This document shows positions 19,902-29,003 of a stretch of 64,000 nt of DNA, piece after piece. Below the pieces are notes generated by a model that saw only the letters and a list, made by a program, of their open reading frames with translations, was not told where the DNA came from and made no database searches. This DNA is from Chlamydiales bacterium. GTDB lineage: Bacteria > Chlamydiota > Chlamydiia > Chlamydiales > JACKPQ01. Every line of letters starts with the position of its first letter. The first letter of the stretch is position 1. The stretch spans positions 33,439-97,438 of the forward strand of contig JACKPQ010000003.1 in NCBI GenBank assembly GCA_024233435.1, written 5' to 3'. Both the position numbers and the translations under genes were made by a program.

Positions 19902-20054
19902 TGTTAGTTTGTGTTTCCCAAAATCGATTTTTGAGTTCACTTTGGTATAGCATGTTTTTGGATTATACCCAAATGAATTTCTTGGTTACATTTCTGAAGA
20001 AGAAAATCCGAAGAATCTCTATAATGAGGGGATATATAGATCCAAAAGGTTACT

Positions 20055-21359
20055 TTGATAGAGCTCATCTCACAGTGGATATGGGGTGCACCCCTTCTTT
20101 TTTTTCTGATTGCAACAGGTGTTTTTCTGACCTTAAAGCTTAAATTTGTCCAAATCCGTTATTTTGGGTTGGCTCATAAGCTTGCTTTTGTGAGACACGA
20201 CCGCACCTCAAAAGGGGATATTTCCAATTTCCAGGCTTTGATGACAGCCCTATCGGGGTCAATTGGCATAGGGAGTATCACAGGCGTTGCCACGGCCATA
20301 TCTATTGGTGGATTGGGCGCGCTTGTCTGGATGTGGGGGGCAGCCCTTTTCGGGATGGCAACCAAATACACAGAATGTGTTTTAGCCATTAAATACCGCA
20401 CCCAAGACGCTAAAGGCGAAATGTGCGGAGGTCCCATGTTTTACCTAGAAAAAGCCCTCAAAAATAGATTTTTGGCCATTGCCTTTGCTTCTTTAGCGAT
20501 GGTAACAGCAATAGGCACTGGAAATATGGTTCAGGCAAACTCAGTTGCCGATGCGATCAGCTCACTTGCGGGCTGGCCACCCCTCCTAACAGGATCCTTG
20601 CTCATGCTTCTTGTTGGGCTAGCCCTATTTGGTGGCATTAAAAGCATTGGTAAAGTCGCCAGTGTTCTCGTTCCTATCATGGGAATTTTTTATATCGCAG
20701 CGGGCCTTGTTATTATCGTATTATTCTGGGATCGCCTCCCTGGGGCATTTAGCAGTATTTTTCATAGCGCATTTTCGGGGCAGGCAGCTATTGGAGGCTT
20801 TGCGGGATCAACAATCATGCTAGCCCTTCAGATGGGGGTAGTCCGTGGCGTTTTTTCTTCAGAGGCAGGGCTTGGCATCTCATCCATAGCCGCTGCAGCT
20901 GCCAAAACAAAAACGCCATCACACCAAGCCCTCATTGCCATGATTGGAGTTTTCATTACAACAGGGCTTGTTTGTACCATCACGGGGCTCACCATTGCTT
21001 TGACGGGAGTGCTTGGCACGACAACAGGCGGCTCTGAACTGGCCTTAGCCGCATTCAATGCGGCTTTACCTGGCGGAGCTCTAATAGTGACCATTGCGCT
21101 CATCCCTTTTGCTTATTCAACCATGCTGGGCTGGGCCTACTATGGCGAAAAATGCACCGAATATCTTCTTGGTTTGCGCAGCGTTAAAATCTACCGTGCG
21201 CTTTACACCTTGCTGATTATTCCAGGTGCAGTGTTGAGCCTTCAAGCAGTCTGGGGACTTGCCGACATCTGCAACGGCTTAATGGCAATTCCAAATCTCA
21301 TTGGTCTGATTTGTTTGAGCGGAGTGGCTGTGCGGGAGCTAAAGAGTTTTTCAAAATGA
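20055..21359 (+). CDS. Sodium:alanine/glycine symporter (AGCS family), first copy
   Basis: 434 residues with about ten transmembrane helices. Family landmarks are NFQALMTALSGSIGIGSITG, the KYRTQDAKGEMCGGPMFYLE loop, GVVRGVFSSEAGLGI and the AYSTMLGWAYYGEK segment. It imports small neutral amino acids with Na+. Translation starts at TTG (20055) with AAAAGG five bases upstream; no ATG in frame fits better. A TATAAT box lies at 20020-20025, though no good -35 was seen. The stop overlaps the next, paralogous gene (ATGA). Confidence 0.92.
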   Translation: MIELISQWIWGAPLLFFLIATGVFLTLKLKFVQIRYFGLAHKLAFVRHDRTSKGDISNFQALMTALSGSIGIGSITGVATAISIGGLGALVWMWGAALFGMATKYTECVLAIKYRTQDAKGEMCGGPMFYLEKALKNRFLAIAFASLAMVTAIGTGNMVQANSVADAISSLAGWPPLLTGSLLMLLVGLALFGGIKSIGKVASVLVPIMGIFYIAAGLVIIVLFWDRLPGAFSSIFHSAFSGQAAIGGFAGSTIMLALQMGVVRGVFSSEAGLGISSIAAAAAKTKTPSHQALIAMIGVFITTGLVCTITGLTIALTGVLGTTTGGSELALAAFNAALPGGALIVTIALIPFAYSTMLGWAYYGEKCTEYLLGLRSVKIYRALYTLLIIPGAVLSLQAVWGLADICNGLMAIPNLIGLICLSGVAVRELKSFSK

Positions 21360-22612
21360 TAGCGCAGCTAAGTCAATGGATCTGGGGAGGGCCCCTACTT
21401 ATCATGCTTTGTGCAGCGGGCCTATTGCTCACAATCAGAACAAAAGGGATCCAGTTTACCCATTTTTTCAGATGCCACCGATTAGCCTTTACACCCCATC
21501 ACGATAAAGCTGCAGGTGATGTCTCGCAATTTGAAGCTTTCAGTACATCTCTTGCTGCTTCCATAGGAATTGGAAGCATTACAGGAATGGCCGTTGCCTT
21601 AAGTTCTGGAGGGCTTGGTGCTCTTTTTTGGATGTGGCTCACAGCATTACTTGCCATGCCCCTTAAGTATGCAGAATCGTTTCTTGCTATAAAGTTTCGC
21701 AGCCAAGACCTCAATCATGAGATGTGTGGCGGTCCGATGCTCTACCTTGAAAAAGGATTAAAAGCCAAATGGTTAGCCATTTTGTTTGCAGCTTTCACAG
21801 CCTTGAGCAGTTTGGGCATTGGCAATTCAGTGCAAGTGCAGTCTATGGCGCAATCACTACAAAGCACCTTTTCGATCCCGCCCCTTGTTACAGGAATCCT
21901 GCTTTCCATTTTAGTTGGACTTTCCATACTGCGAGGTATTAAAAGCATTGGACGGATCACAGCCTATCTTGTGCCGATCATGGGCCTATTTTTTGCTGGT
22001 TCAGCACTTGCCATCATCGCCCTTAACATTAAAGCGCTTCCTCACGTGCTCCTCACTGTTATTGAACAAGCCTTTACAGCCAAAGCGATCATGCTTGCCA
22101 TCATGATGGGCGCAGCACAAGGCATTTTTTCATCCGAAGCAGGCCTTGGCGTGGCCGGTATTGCTGCGAGCGCTGCTCAGGCAAAAGACCCCAAAAAGCA
22201 ATCGCTGATTCAAATGAGTACCGTCTCAATCACAACGCTTTTCATCTGCACGCTTATGGGGCTAGTTTTAGGCGTGACAGGAGTGCTAGACCAAGGCCTT
22301 TCAGGGGCCGATATCGCACTAGCCGCCTTCAGCCAGGCACTACCCTTTGGAAAAATTCTGCTGACCTTTGCCATCATTCCATTTGGATATTCCACCATTC
22401 TAGCTTGGGCCTACTTTGCAGAGCGCGCACTGGACTACTTATTTGGCATCAAATCGATCATGCCCTTTCGCATCTGCTTTACGTTATTTATCATCATGGC
22501 AGCAACAGCGAATCTGCAGCTCATTTGGGATTTTGCATATCTTGCCAATGGCCTCATGGCCATTCCTAATCTCATCGGCCTCATCTGCCTTTCTAAGAAA
22601 TTACGCGTTTGA
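21356..22612 (+). CDS. Sodium:alanine/glycine symporter (AGCS family), second copy
   Basis: 418 residues from the ATG at 21356, a paralogue of the gene just upstream. The N-termini align directly (MIxxxSQWIWGxPLL), which is why the in-frame start at 21311 was rejected. The same loops are present: FEAFSTSLAASIGIGSITG, SQDLNHEMCGGPMLYLEKG and GIFSSEAGLGVAG. The ATGA overlap indicates translational coupling. Divergence between the copies is substantial, so the duplication is old and the two may differ in substrate. The 3' end overlaps the convergent RING gene by 12 bases. Confidence 0.92.
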   Translation: MIAQLSQWIWGGPLLIMLCAAGLLLTIRTKGIQFTHFFRCHRLAFTPHHDKAAGDVSQFEAFSTSLAASIGIGSITGMAVALSSGGLGALFWMWLTALLAMPLKYAESFLAIKFRSQDLNHEMCGGPMLYLEKGLKAKWLAILFAAFTALSSLGIGNSVQVQSMAQSLQSTFSIPPLVTGILLSILVGLSILRGIKSIGRITAYLVPIMGLFFAGSALAIIALNIKALPHVLLTVIEQAFTAKAIMLAIMMGAAQGIFSSEAGLGVAGIAASAAQAKDPKKQSLIQMSTVSITTLFICTLMGLVLGVTGVLDQGLSGADIALAAFSQALPFGKILLTFAIIPFGYSTILAWAYFAERALDYLFGIKSIMPFRICFTLFIIMAATANLQLIWDFAYLANGLMAIPNLIGLICLSKKLRV

Positions 22613-23233
22613 AGCTTCAGACTCAATCCGAATGTACCCATGCTTCAATCCAAAGACGTATATGGAGTCAATCAGGTATCTGCTTAACTTGACAGAAGTG
22701 GGAGCTAGGCAACAGTGGATCACAATCTTGTCTACAAGCCCTCGGAAAATAGCATCTTTAAGTCCTATCGTCGAAGCGTCAACTGCGGGGTGCGAGACAA
22801 ACTTGTAAGTGATTTCATCGAGAAGGAACACAAGACCAAGTAATAAGACACTTTCCCTTGTTAGGTCTTGCTGTATACGCAAAACAAGGGCTGCTAGATG
22901 CGTCGCAGTATAGGCTAGAGAAAATAGCACATTATGGCCCTGGGTTTTCGTCGCATATTGATCTGATCTAGAGTTTAAGATGTAAATAAAAATAATACCC
23001 CCCACAACGGTGACAATTATGCTGTGCGCCATGCGTGCCAGTAGTGGGTAGGTGACCCTAATATTAAGTGGTGCTCGACAAGAAGGGCAGGTATTGTAAT
23101 TGCCCGATCCTGAGAGATACCACCTTAGAAGGCATATCTTGTGCATTGTTGTTTCATGGCCACAAGGCAGAGTGTAGCCTGGAGTTGTAGGGAGCTCCTC
23201 CATACAGATCACGCATTCAGCAAGAGCTGCCAA
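22601..23233 (-). CDS. RING-finger membrane protein, candidate E3 ubiquitin ligase effector
   Basis: 210 residues. The N-terminus is a RING-type zinc finger with ligands C7, C10, C24, H26, H31, C34, C49 and C52 (CVIC...PCGHETTMHKIC...CPSC), an H2-type pattern with a slightly wide H-x4-H. Three hydrophobic segments follow (about residues 68-88, 105-125 and 132-150), so the RING would be membrane anchored. RING domains of this kind recruit E2 enzymes in eukaryotes and have no bacterial housekeeping role, so a host-directed effector is likely. The TTG start (AAAGG six bases ahead) overlaps the 3' end of valS by 17 bases; starting later would lose C7 and C10. Ligase activity is inferred. Confidence 0.75.
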   Translation of the reverse strand: MAALAECVICMEELPTTPGYTLPCGHETTMHKICLLRWYLSGSGNYNTCPSCRAPLNIRVTYPLLARMAHSIIVTVVGGIIFIYILNSRSDQYATKTQGHNVLFSLAYTATHLAALVLRIQQDLTRESVLLLGLVFLLDEITYKFVSHPAVDASTIGLKDAIFRGLVDKIVIHCCLAPTSVKLSRYLIDSIYVFGLKHGYIRIESEASNA

Positions 23234-25841
23234 GGTAGGCCTTTAGTTTTGTTTGGGCTTCAGCAAGCATGGTTTGCGTCTGGTCAACGAGCTCTTTTGG
23301 AGCGCGCTCTAGAAAACTTGGATTGGCAAGCTTTTTCTCCAAGCCATCAATTTGCCCTTTGATTTTTGTGATTTCTTTTTCAATGCGTACTTTTTCTTTT
23401 TCCCGCATCTCCTCTGGAAGGGGAATCGCAATCGTTAACGTTCCCACTTTTGCTTTTGACCCTTCACCTTGGCAGGCGTGATGCATTTGATTGCATTTAA
23501 CAAGTGCGCGGATGATTGGCTCATACGGCTTCATGTCTTCGCTAAAGTAAATATCGGTGGCCATGCTAGGTGGCAGCTGCATTTCAGCGCGGATGTTGCG
23601 GATTGAGTAAATAATCTCACGCACATGTTCAAATTGCTTTTCAGCTTCGCTATCTTCATCATGGATCACTTGCGGGTAAGGAGCGATGATCAACGCTTTT
23701 GCATCTAAGATCTTTTGCGTTGCGATCACGTAGGGGTTGTCTCCAGAAGAATTCAGCTTCATTTCCGAAAAAAGCTCTTCAGTGATGAAGGGAGCAATTG
23801 GATGCATCATTGCGAGCGCATGCGTTAGCACTACAGCGAGCAAGGTTTGCTTATTTTCGTGGCCCTGCTTTGCAAATAAAGCAGGCTTGCAGATCTCGAC
23901 ATAGTAAGCGCAAAACTCATTCCAGAAAAAGTCGTAAAGGCTCATTGCAAGCTTATCAAATGCAAAAGTTTCTAAATGAGAGTTGGCCTCGCGTATTGCG
24001 CGGTTTAGGCGAGAGAGAATCCAGCGATCTTCCAGTTGTAAATCGCCCTCAAGCCGGAGTGTTTGTCCCAAATGCATAAAAACAAATCGGGAGCCATTGT
24101 AAATCTTATTGATAAAATTCTTAAACTCCTCGAAACGGCGCACATCCAAATCAATTTGCGGAAGGCCCGTTGTCGAAGCACAAAGCGCAAAGCGCATCGC
24201 ATCTGTTCCATAAAGATCAATCATTTCGATGGGATCGATGACATTGCCCTTAGATTTAGACATTTTCTCCCACTTACTGTGGACATCTTTTGGCAACTTT
24301 TCACCAAGGTCATATCTTTGGCGTTCTTCTTTTGAGACATAACTGACACCATTTTCAGTTTCTCTCCAGTAAGACTTTCCGTAAATAAGACCGTGCAAAA
24401 AAACCTGGGGAAATGGGAGCTTCCCTGTGACCACTTCACCCATGAGGATCATGCGCGCAACCCAGAAAAACAAAATATCGTGACCGGTTACCAAGAGGCT
24501 ATTTGGGTAAAACGCTTCCATTTCAGGAGTATTATCAGGCCATCCAAGTGTTGAAAAAGGCCAAAGAGCGGATGAGAACCAGGTATCGAGCACATCGGGA
24601 TCAGGCTCACCATCAACAAGGGCAGGGATGCGATGGCCCCACCAAAGCTGGCGAGAGATGCACCAGTCGCGCAAATTTTCAATCCAATGGAAATAGGTTT
24701 GCTCCCAACTCTTAGGAGTGAGCGTCACATGTCCTTTTTTGACCGCATTCATCAGCTGGTCTTTAAATGCTGAGAGTTTAAAGAACCACTGCTTAGAAAG
24801 AAAAGGCTCAATCTTTGCCTTGCTGCGGTAAGAGATGCCCACGCGATGCGCATGCGGCTCTTTTTTAACCAAGAGATCGCCCAAGTCTTTCTCCACAGAT
24901 AGGCGAGCATCGCCCATGCTCAAGCCCTTGTATTTGCCTTCTGCAATCTTCCCATCTGGAGTCATAATGTTGATCATGGGTAAATGATGGCGCAAGCCAA
25001 TTTCGTAGTCGTTAGGATCGTGGGCAGGAGTGATTTTAAGAGCGCCTGTGCCAAAATTTGCATCGACGTGGTGATCTTCGATGATAGGAATAAAGCGGTC
25101 TGTCAATGGCAGGCGGACCATCTTACCAACAAGGTGGCTGTAGCGAGGATCATTTGGGGCTACAGCGACAGCTGTGTCGCCAAGCAACGTCTCTGGACGT
25201 GTCGTGGCAATCACCAAAGACTCATCAGTACCTTCAACGGGGTAGCGGATATGCCATAAAAACGAATTTTCATCCTCATATTCCACTTCGTCATCAGCAA
25301 GAGCTGTTTGCGTAGCAGGGTCCCAATTCACTAAATAATCACCGCGATAGATCAATCCTTGAGCTTGCAGCTGCTCAAAAACAGTTTTTACAGCTTTGGA
25401 TGCGCCATCATCAAGAGTAAATCGCAGTCTAGACCAGTCACAAGAGCAGCCAACCCGTTTCAATTGACCTAAGATATGGTCTTGATGCTCTTCCTTCCAA
25501 TCCCAAATTTTTTTAACAAAATCATCGCGGTCATAATCGATGCGCCTTTTCCCTTCCGTTTTGATCAGGTGACGCTCAACAACCGTTTGCGTAGCAATGC
25601 CGGCGTGATCGGTGCCTGGGACCCACAGCGTTTCAAAGCCGCTCATCCGCTTCCACCGCACGATAATGTCTTGAAGTGTGCTCACCAGGGCATGTCCCAT
25701 GTGCAGCGATCCTGTCACATTGGGAGGAGGCATGACAATTGAAAATTTTGGTTTACTCGATTTAGGATCAGCTTTAAAAAAGCCTTCTCCTTCCCAAAAT
25801 CGGGACCATTTTTCTTCTACATCTTTAGGTTCATAAGCCAT
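23217..25841 (-). CDS. valS: Valine--tRNA ligase
   Basis: 874 residues, class I aminoacyl-tRNA synthetase. The HIGH-type motif is HMGH at residues 47-50 (MPPPNVTGSLHMGHAL) and the KMSKS motif is at about residue 526 (KMSKSKGNVIDP). The editing domain (TTRPETLLGDTAVAV) and the C-terminal coiled-coil tail (EKVRIEKEITKIKGQIDGLE) are complete. A consensus promoter ends nine bases before the ATG, and there is no Shine-Dalgarno sequence. In Chlamydiaceae valS lies close downstream of the V-ATPase genes; here it is about 12 kb away. Confidence 0.97.
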   Translation of the reverse strand: MAYEPKDVEEKWSRFWEGEGFFKADPKSSKPKFSIVMPPPNVTGSLHMGHALVSTLQDIIVRWKRMSGFETLWVPGTDHAGIATQTVVERHLIKTEGKRRIDYDRDDFVKKIWDWKEEHQDHILGQLKRVGCSCDWSRLRFTLDDGASKAVKTVFEQLQAQGLIYRGDYLVNWDPATQTALADDEVEYEDENSFLWHIRYPVEGTDESLVIATTRPETLLGDTAVAVAPNDPRYSHLVGKMVRLPLTDRFIPIIEDHHVDANFGTGALKITPAHDPNDYEIGLRHHLPMINIMTPDGKIAEGKYKGLSMGDARLSVEKDLGDLLVKKEPHAHRVGISYRSKAKIEPFLSKQWFFKLSAFKDQLMNAVKKGHVTLTPKSWEQTYFHWIENLRDWCISRQLWWGHRIPALVDGEPDPDVLDTWFSSALWPFSTLGWPDNTPEMEAFYPNSLLVTGHDILFFWVARMILMGEVVTGKLPFPQVFLHGLIYGKSYWRETENGVSYVSKEERQRYDLGEKLPKDVHSKWEKMSKSKGNVIDPIEMIDLYGTDAMRFALCASTTGLPQIDLDVRRFEEFKNFINKIYNGSRFVFMHLGQTLRLEGDLQLEDRWILSRLNRAIREANSHLETFAFDKLAMSLYDFFWNEFCAYYVEICKPALFAKQGHENKQTLLAVVLTHALAMMHPIAPFITEELFSEMKLNSSGDNPYVIATQKILDAKALIIAPYPQVIHDEDSEAEKQFEHVREIIYSIRNIRAEMQLPPSMATDIYFSEDMKPYEPIIRALVKCNQMHHACQGEGSKAKVGTLTIAIPLPEEMREKEKVRIEKEITKIKGQIDGLEKKLANPSFLERAPKELVDQTQTMLAEAQTKLKAYLGSSC

Positions 25842-25850
25842 AGAATAAGC

Positions 25851-25878
25851 ATTATAGCTCTTTTTACAGCAATGTCAA
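25851..25878 (-). promoter_or_regulatory. Consensus promoter of valS, predicted nearly leaderless
   Basis: On the minus strand TTGACA (25873-25878) and TATAAT (25851-25856) are perfect sigma-70-type boxes with a 16-base spacer. The -10 box ends nine bases before the valS ATG (25841), so the expected start point lies zero to four bases upstream of the codon. Confidence 0.65.
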
Positions 25879-26400
25879 ACGATAGTGAAAAAGACCAGCG
25901 ATGAGCACGCTGTCGACCATGGCCCCATCGGCAATCAGGGCATAAACTTCATTTTCGCTCATTGTGTGAGTTTCAATCCACTCAGCAGGCTCAAGCGATG
26001 GGAATCCAGCAAGTTCGGCTCCAGTAGCGGTTAGGACATGGACCTTTTGATTGAGGATAGCAGGGCAGGGGTAATGGATGGCAAGCTCCTTAAAATTCTT
26101 TGCGCGATAGCCCGTTTCTTCTAAAAGCTCTCGCTTCCCAGCTTCTAGAGGATTCTCCCCTGGGTCAACATTTCCTCCAGGAAGCGTGTAGACCCAGTCT
26201 CCAATCCCATGGCGATATTCTGCGCAGATCACGAAATTGCCATCTCCTAAAATCGCTAGAACTGTGACAGCATCCCCAGGCGTTTGCACAACATTAAAGG
26301 CCGAATGCTTGCCATCTCGATTGATGATTTCATCTTCACGCAACGAGATATATCCCTTGTAAAGAACGCGACTGCTTGCAATTTTTGGAAATTTCCTCAT
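25864..26400 (-). CDS. NUDIX hydrolase, ADP-ribose pyrophosphatase-like
   Basis: The Nudix box GGNVDPGENPLEA followed by GKRELLEETGY is complete. The upstream CAEYRHGIGDWVYTLPGG pattern is that of ADP-sugar pyrophosphatases (nudF type), so hydrolysis of ADP-ribose-like compounds is the best guess. The frame is open back to 26598, but that region overlaps the divergent oxygenase gene and reads as non-protein-like. The ATG at 26400 (MRKFPKIASSRVLYKG) gives a normal 178-residue protein. The ribosome site is weak. It lies immediately upstream of valS on the same strand. Confidence 0.85.
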   Translation of the reverse strand: MRKFPKIASSRVLYKGYISLREDEIINRDGKHSAFNVVQTPGDAVTVLAILGDGNFVICAEYRHGIGDWVYTLPGGNVDPGENPLEAGKRELLEETGYRAKNFKELAIHYPCPAILNQKVHVLTATGAELAGFPSLEPAEWIETHTMSENEVYALIADGAMVDSVLIAGLFHYRLTLL

Positions 26401-26481
26401 GCCTAATAGATACTTTTTGACAAATATCTTGTCCACCAATATTGTGGGCCCTTTTGTGAACTCGCATCCAAAGGAGTATTT

Positions 26482-27630
26482 ATGCGCGTTTTTTCTTTGG
26501 CCTTGATTGGTCTTTTTACTGCGGTGAATGGCTTTGCAACATTTGATGCAACCATTCCAGTTGTCGATATGCAGGATTTTTATAACCCTCATAAACAAGA
26601 AGCATTTGTTCAGCAGATAGGCGAAGCTTTAAGAGAGGTTGGTTTTTTTGCAGTTGTAAACCCAGAAATAGATATGAACGTGCTCGATGAAGCCTACATG
26701 GAAGTAGAGCACTTTTTTAGACTACCTCAAGAAGAAAAGCGCAAATGCCTCGATCCGAACGCCGAAGGGCAAAGAGGCTATGTTGAAAGCGAATCGGCAA
26801 AGGGTCAGACCCTCAAAGACTTCAAAGAGTTCTACCACATTGGACGAGAGCTGAGTGATGATGATCTCAAAAAGCTTGGCTACCCAAAAAACGTTTGGCC
26901 AGAAGATGGGCAATTCAAAGGGAAAAGCTTGAAGCTTTTTCAATCACTAGAAAAAGCATCTAAGGGTTTACAAGAAGCCATTTCTCTTGCTATGGGGCAG
27001 GATAAGTCGTTTTTATCCGAAATGCTAAGCAAAGGAAACATCGTACTTCGTGCGGTTCATTATCCAGCAAATCCTCCAGAAAATCAAATTTGGGCTGCGG
27101 CTCATACAGACATTAATCTCTTTACAATTTTGCCGAGGGCCACAGCAAGCGGACTGCAGGTCAAAGGGAAAGATGGTCAATGGATCACCGTTCACGTGCC
27201 AGAAAACGCTTTCATCGTCAACGGAGGCGACATGTTAAGACATCTGTCGAATGGAGAATTTCGGAGCAGCATTCATCGCGTAATTTCCCCGGAAGAAGGT
27301 TTAGAGCGTTTTTCGATGGTGATGTTTGTTCAGCCAAGACATGAAGTTGACCTAACCCCGCGACCAGAAAACATAGCGCGTACAGGGGGCGTGCAAAAAT
27401 TTGCCTCATGCGTGGTTTGGGAACTGCTATTCGAAAGATTTTCAGATCTAGGGCTTGCTGGCCCATCTATTCTTCAACCACTAGGGGAAAGCGGTTTCTT
27501 AGAGCGGCAAATTCAAATTGGAAATGCAAGCCCCGATGCGATGCTAGCTGTTCATCAGGCTGGCTTTGCTAGCGCAGATGTTGAAAACTATCTAAGCGAG
27601 CAGGGTCTCTTGCACCAATCAGATAAATGA
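26482..27630 (+). CDS. Exported 2-oxoglutarate/Fe(II)-dependent oxygenase, IPNS-like
   Basis: 382 residues. The family layout of isopenicillin N synthase/plant-type 2OG oxygenases is complete: the N-terminal IPVVDMQDF block, the HTD iron site (H208, D210), the distal iron ligand H265 (SIHRV) and the 2-oxoglutarate-binding R276 with RxS. Unusually the protein begins with a clear signal peptide (MRVFSLALIGLFTAVNGFA), so it appears to be exported. The start is well supported by AAAGGAG seven bases ahead. Iron and ascorbate-type chemistry outside the cytoplasm is unusual for bacteria; a role on a secreted substrate or in the host vacuole is speculation. It is followed by trpS after 16 bases. Confidence 0.87.
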   Translation: MRVFSLALIGLFTAVNGFATFDATIPVVDMQDFYNPHKQEAFVQQIGEALREVGFFAVVNPEIDMNVLDEAYMEVEHFFRLPQEEKRKCLDPNAEGQRGYVESESAKGQTLKDFKEFYHIGRELSDDDLKKLGYPKNVWPEDGQFKGKSLKLFQSLEKASKGLQEAISLAMGQDKSFLSEMLSKGNIVLRAVHYPANPPENQIWAAAHTDINLFTILPRATASGLQVKGKDGQWITVHVPENAFIVNGGDMLRHLSNGEFRSSIHRVISPEEGLERFSMVMFVQPRHEVDLTPRPENIARTGGVQKFASCVVWELLFERFSDLGLAGPSILQPLGESGFLERQIQIGNASPDAMLAVHQAGFASADVENYLSEQGLLHQSDK

Positions 27631-27646
27631 GTTAAACTCATTCTAT

Positions 27647-28642
27647 ATGAAAAAAGTCATTCTAACAGGGGATCGGCCAACCGGTCCTCTACATTTAGGC
27701 CATTATATCGGCTCGCTCAAAGCACGCGTAGAGCTACAAAATGAGTATCAGCAATTCATCATGATTGCCGATGCGCAAGCCCTAACAGATCACGCTAAAG
27801 AACCTGAGAAAATCAAGCAATTTGTCACAGAAGTGATGCTCGATTACCTAAGCATTGGAATCGATCCTGATATTTCAACCTGTTTTATCCAATCAGAAAT
27901 TCCGCAGCTCTTTGAGCTCAGCGCCTACTTTTTAAACCTCGTTACGTGGAATCGCCTTAAGCACAATCCAACCGTTAAGCAAGAGATTGTCCAAAAAGGA
28001 TTCGGCGAAGGCGTACCCGCAGGTTTTATGACCTATCCGATCTTTCAAGCAGCTGATATTACAGCTTTTAAAGCAGATCTTGTTCCAGTAGGCGAAGATC
28101 AACGCCCGATGATCGAGCAGACCAACGAGATCGTCGATAAATTCAATGCAACCTATAACTGCGCAGTTTTAAAGCGCTGTCAGGCCCACATTCCCAAAAT
28201 GGGGCGCCTCCCTGGCATTGATGGTACAGCTAAAATGAGCAAAACATTAGGCAATGCTATTTTTCTCTCTGATGACAGCGATACCGTGGCAAAAAAAATC
28301 AAAAAAATGTACACCGATCCTGACCATATTCGCTTAGAAGATCCTGGTAAAATCGAAGGCAACATGGTCTTTGCATACCTCGATGTCTTTGGCACCGATC
28401 GCGCCAAAATTGAAGAGCTCAAAGAGCATTACCAAAAAGGTGGTTTAGGTGATATGACCTGCAAAAAATACCTCATTGAGGTCATGGAAGCCTTCCTCAC
28501 CCCCATCCGCAAAAGACGCGCAGAATACACCAAAGCAGATGCCTTAGAGATTCTTTCAGTGGGTACAGAAAAGGCAAAGATGTATGCGGCTCAAACTCTA
28601 GCCGAGGCAAAAAAAGCCATGGGAATCAGTTACTTTTCTTGA
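27647..28642 (+). CDS. trpS: Tryptophan--tRNA ligase
   Basis: 331 residues, class I synthetase. The HIGH-type motif is PTGPLHLGHY (residues 11-20) and KMSKT is at residues 196-200 with the family's GTAKMSKTLGNAI context. Length is typical. No clear Shine-Dalgarno precedes the ATG; it lies 16 bases after the oxygenase gene. The last 13 bases overlap the convergent small membrane protein gene. Confidence 0.97.
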   Translation: MKKVILTGDRPTGPLHLGHYIGSLKARVELQNEYQQFIMIADAQALTDHAKEPEKIKQFVTEVMLDYLSIGIDPDISTCFIQSEIPQLFELSAYFLNLVTWNRLKHNPTVKQEIVQKGFGEGVPAGFMTYPIFQAADITAFKADLVPVGEDQRPMIEQTNEIVDKFNATYNCAVLKRCQAHIPKMGRLPGIDGTAKMSKTLGNAIFLSDDSDTVAKKIKKMYTDPDHIRLEDPGKIEGNMVFAYLDVFGTDRAKIEELKEHYQKGGLGDMTCKKYLIEVMEAFLTPIRKRRAEYTKADALEILSVGTEKAKMYAAQTLAEAKKAMGISYFS

Positions 28643-28995
28643 TCTTCTTCGATTTCGACGTTGATGTCTTCATCTTCTTCAGAAACAGTAGGGTAGCGCG
28701 ATGTCCAAAATTCGCGGTAAACCACCAGCAAAGCAGCCGTTACAAATAAAATAGGCAAAAGCAATTGCCAGTCGATATCATACTGATAGGTGACAAAAAC
28801 ACCTCCAAAGATCACTAGTGTAGGAATCGCATCTTGGGCACGCCCCGCAAGAACTTGCCTTAGAGCTAAAGGCAATCCGACAACCAGCATGATTGCTGGC
28901 CACCAGCTCTGAGTGAACGAGCAAATGGCAAGCCCAACCAAAAACAGGGCAAAGGAAATGGAGCGGGCGCGTCGATTAGAAGCAAGCTGTCTCAT
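28630..28995 (-). CDS. Small membrane protein with acidic tail
   Basis: 121 residues of unknown function. Three or four hydrophobic helices (about residues 13-30, 33-47, 57-72 and 77-93) are followed by a strongly acidic C-terminal tail rich in Glu and Asp. It lies eight bases downstream of the large orphan gene on the same strand and may be co-transcribed with it. No family recognised. Confidence 0.65.
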   Translation of the reverse strand: MRQLASNRRARSISFALFLVGLAICSFTQSWWPAIMLVVGLPLALRQVLAGRAQDAIPTLVIFGGVFVTYQYDIDWQLLLPILFVTAALLVVYREFWTSRYPTVSEEDEDINVEIEEDQEK

Positions 28996-29003
28996 GACCT
29001 ATC

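Noticed and set aside
21311..21355. Upstream extension of the second symporter
   Set aside because: The paralogue alignment begins at MIxxxSQWIWG and the ATG at 21356 overlaps the previous stop in the style of other genes here.
26401..26598. 66-residue N-terminal extension of the NUDIX gene at 25864-26400
   Set aside because: It overlaps the divergent oxygenase gene's start and ribosome site and is not NUDIX-like.
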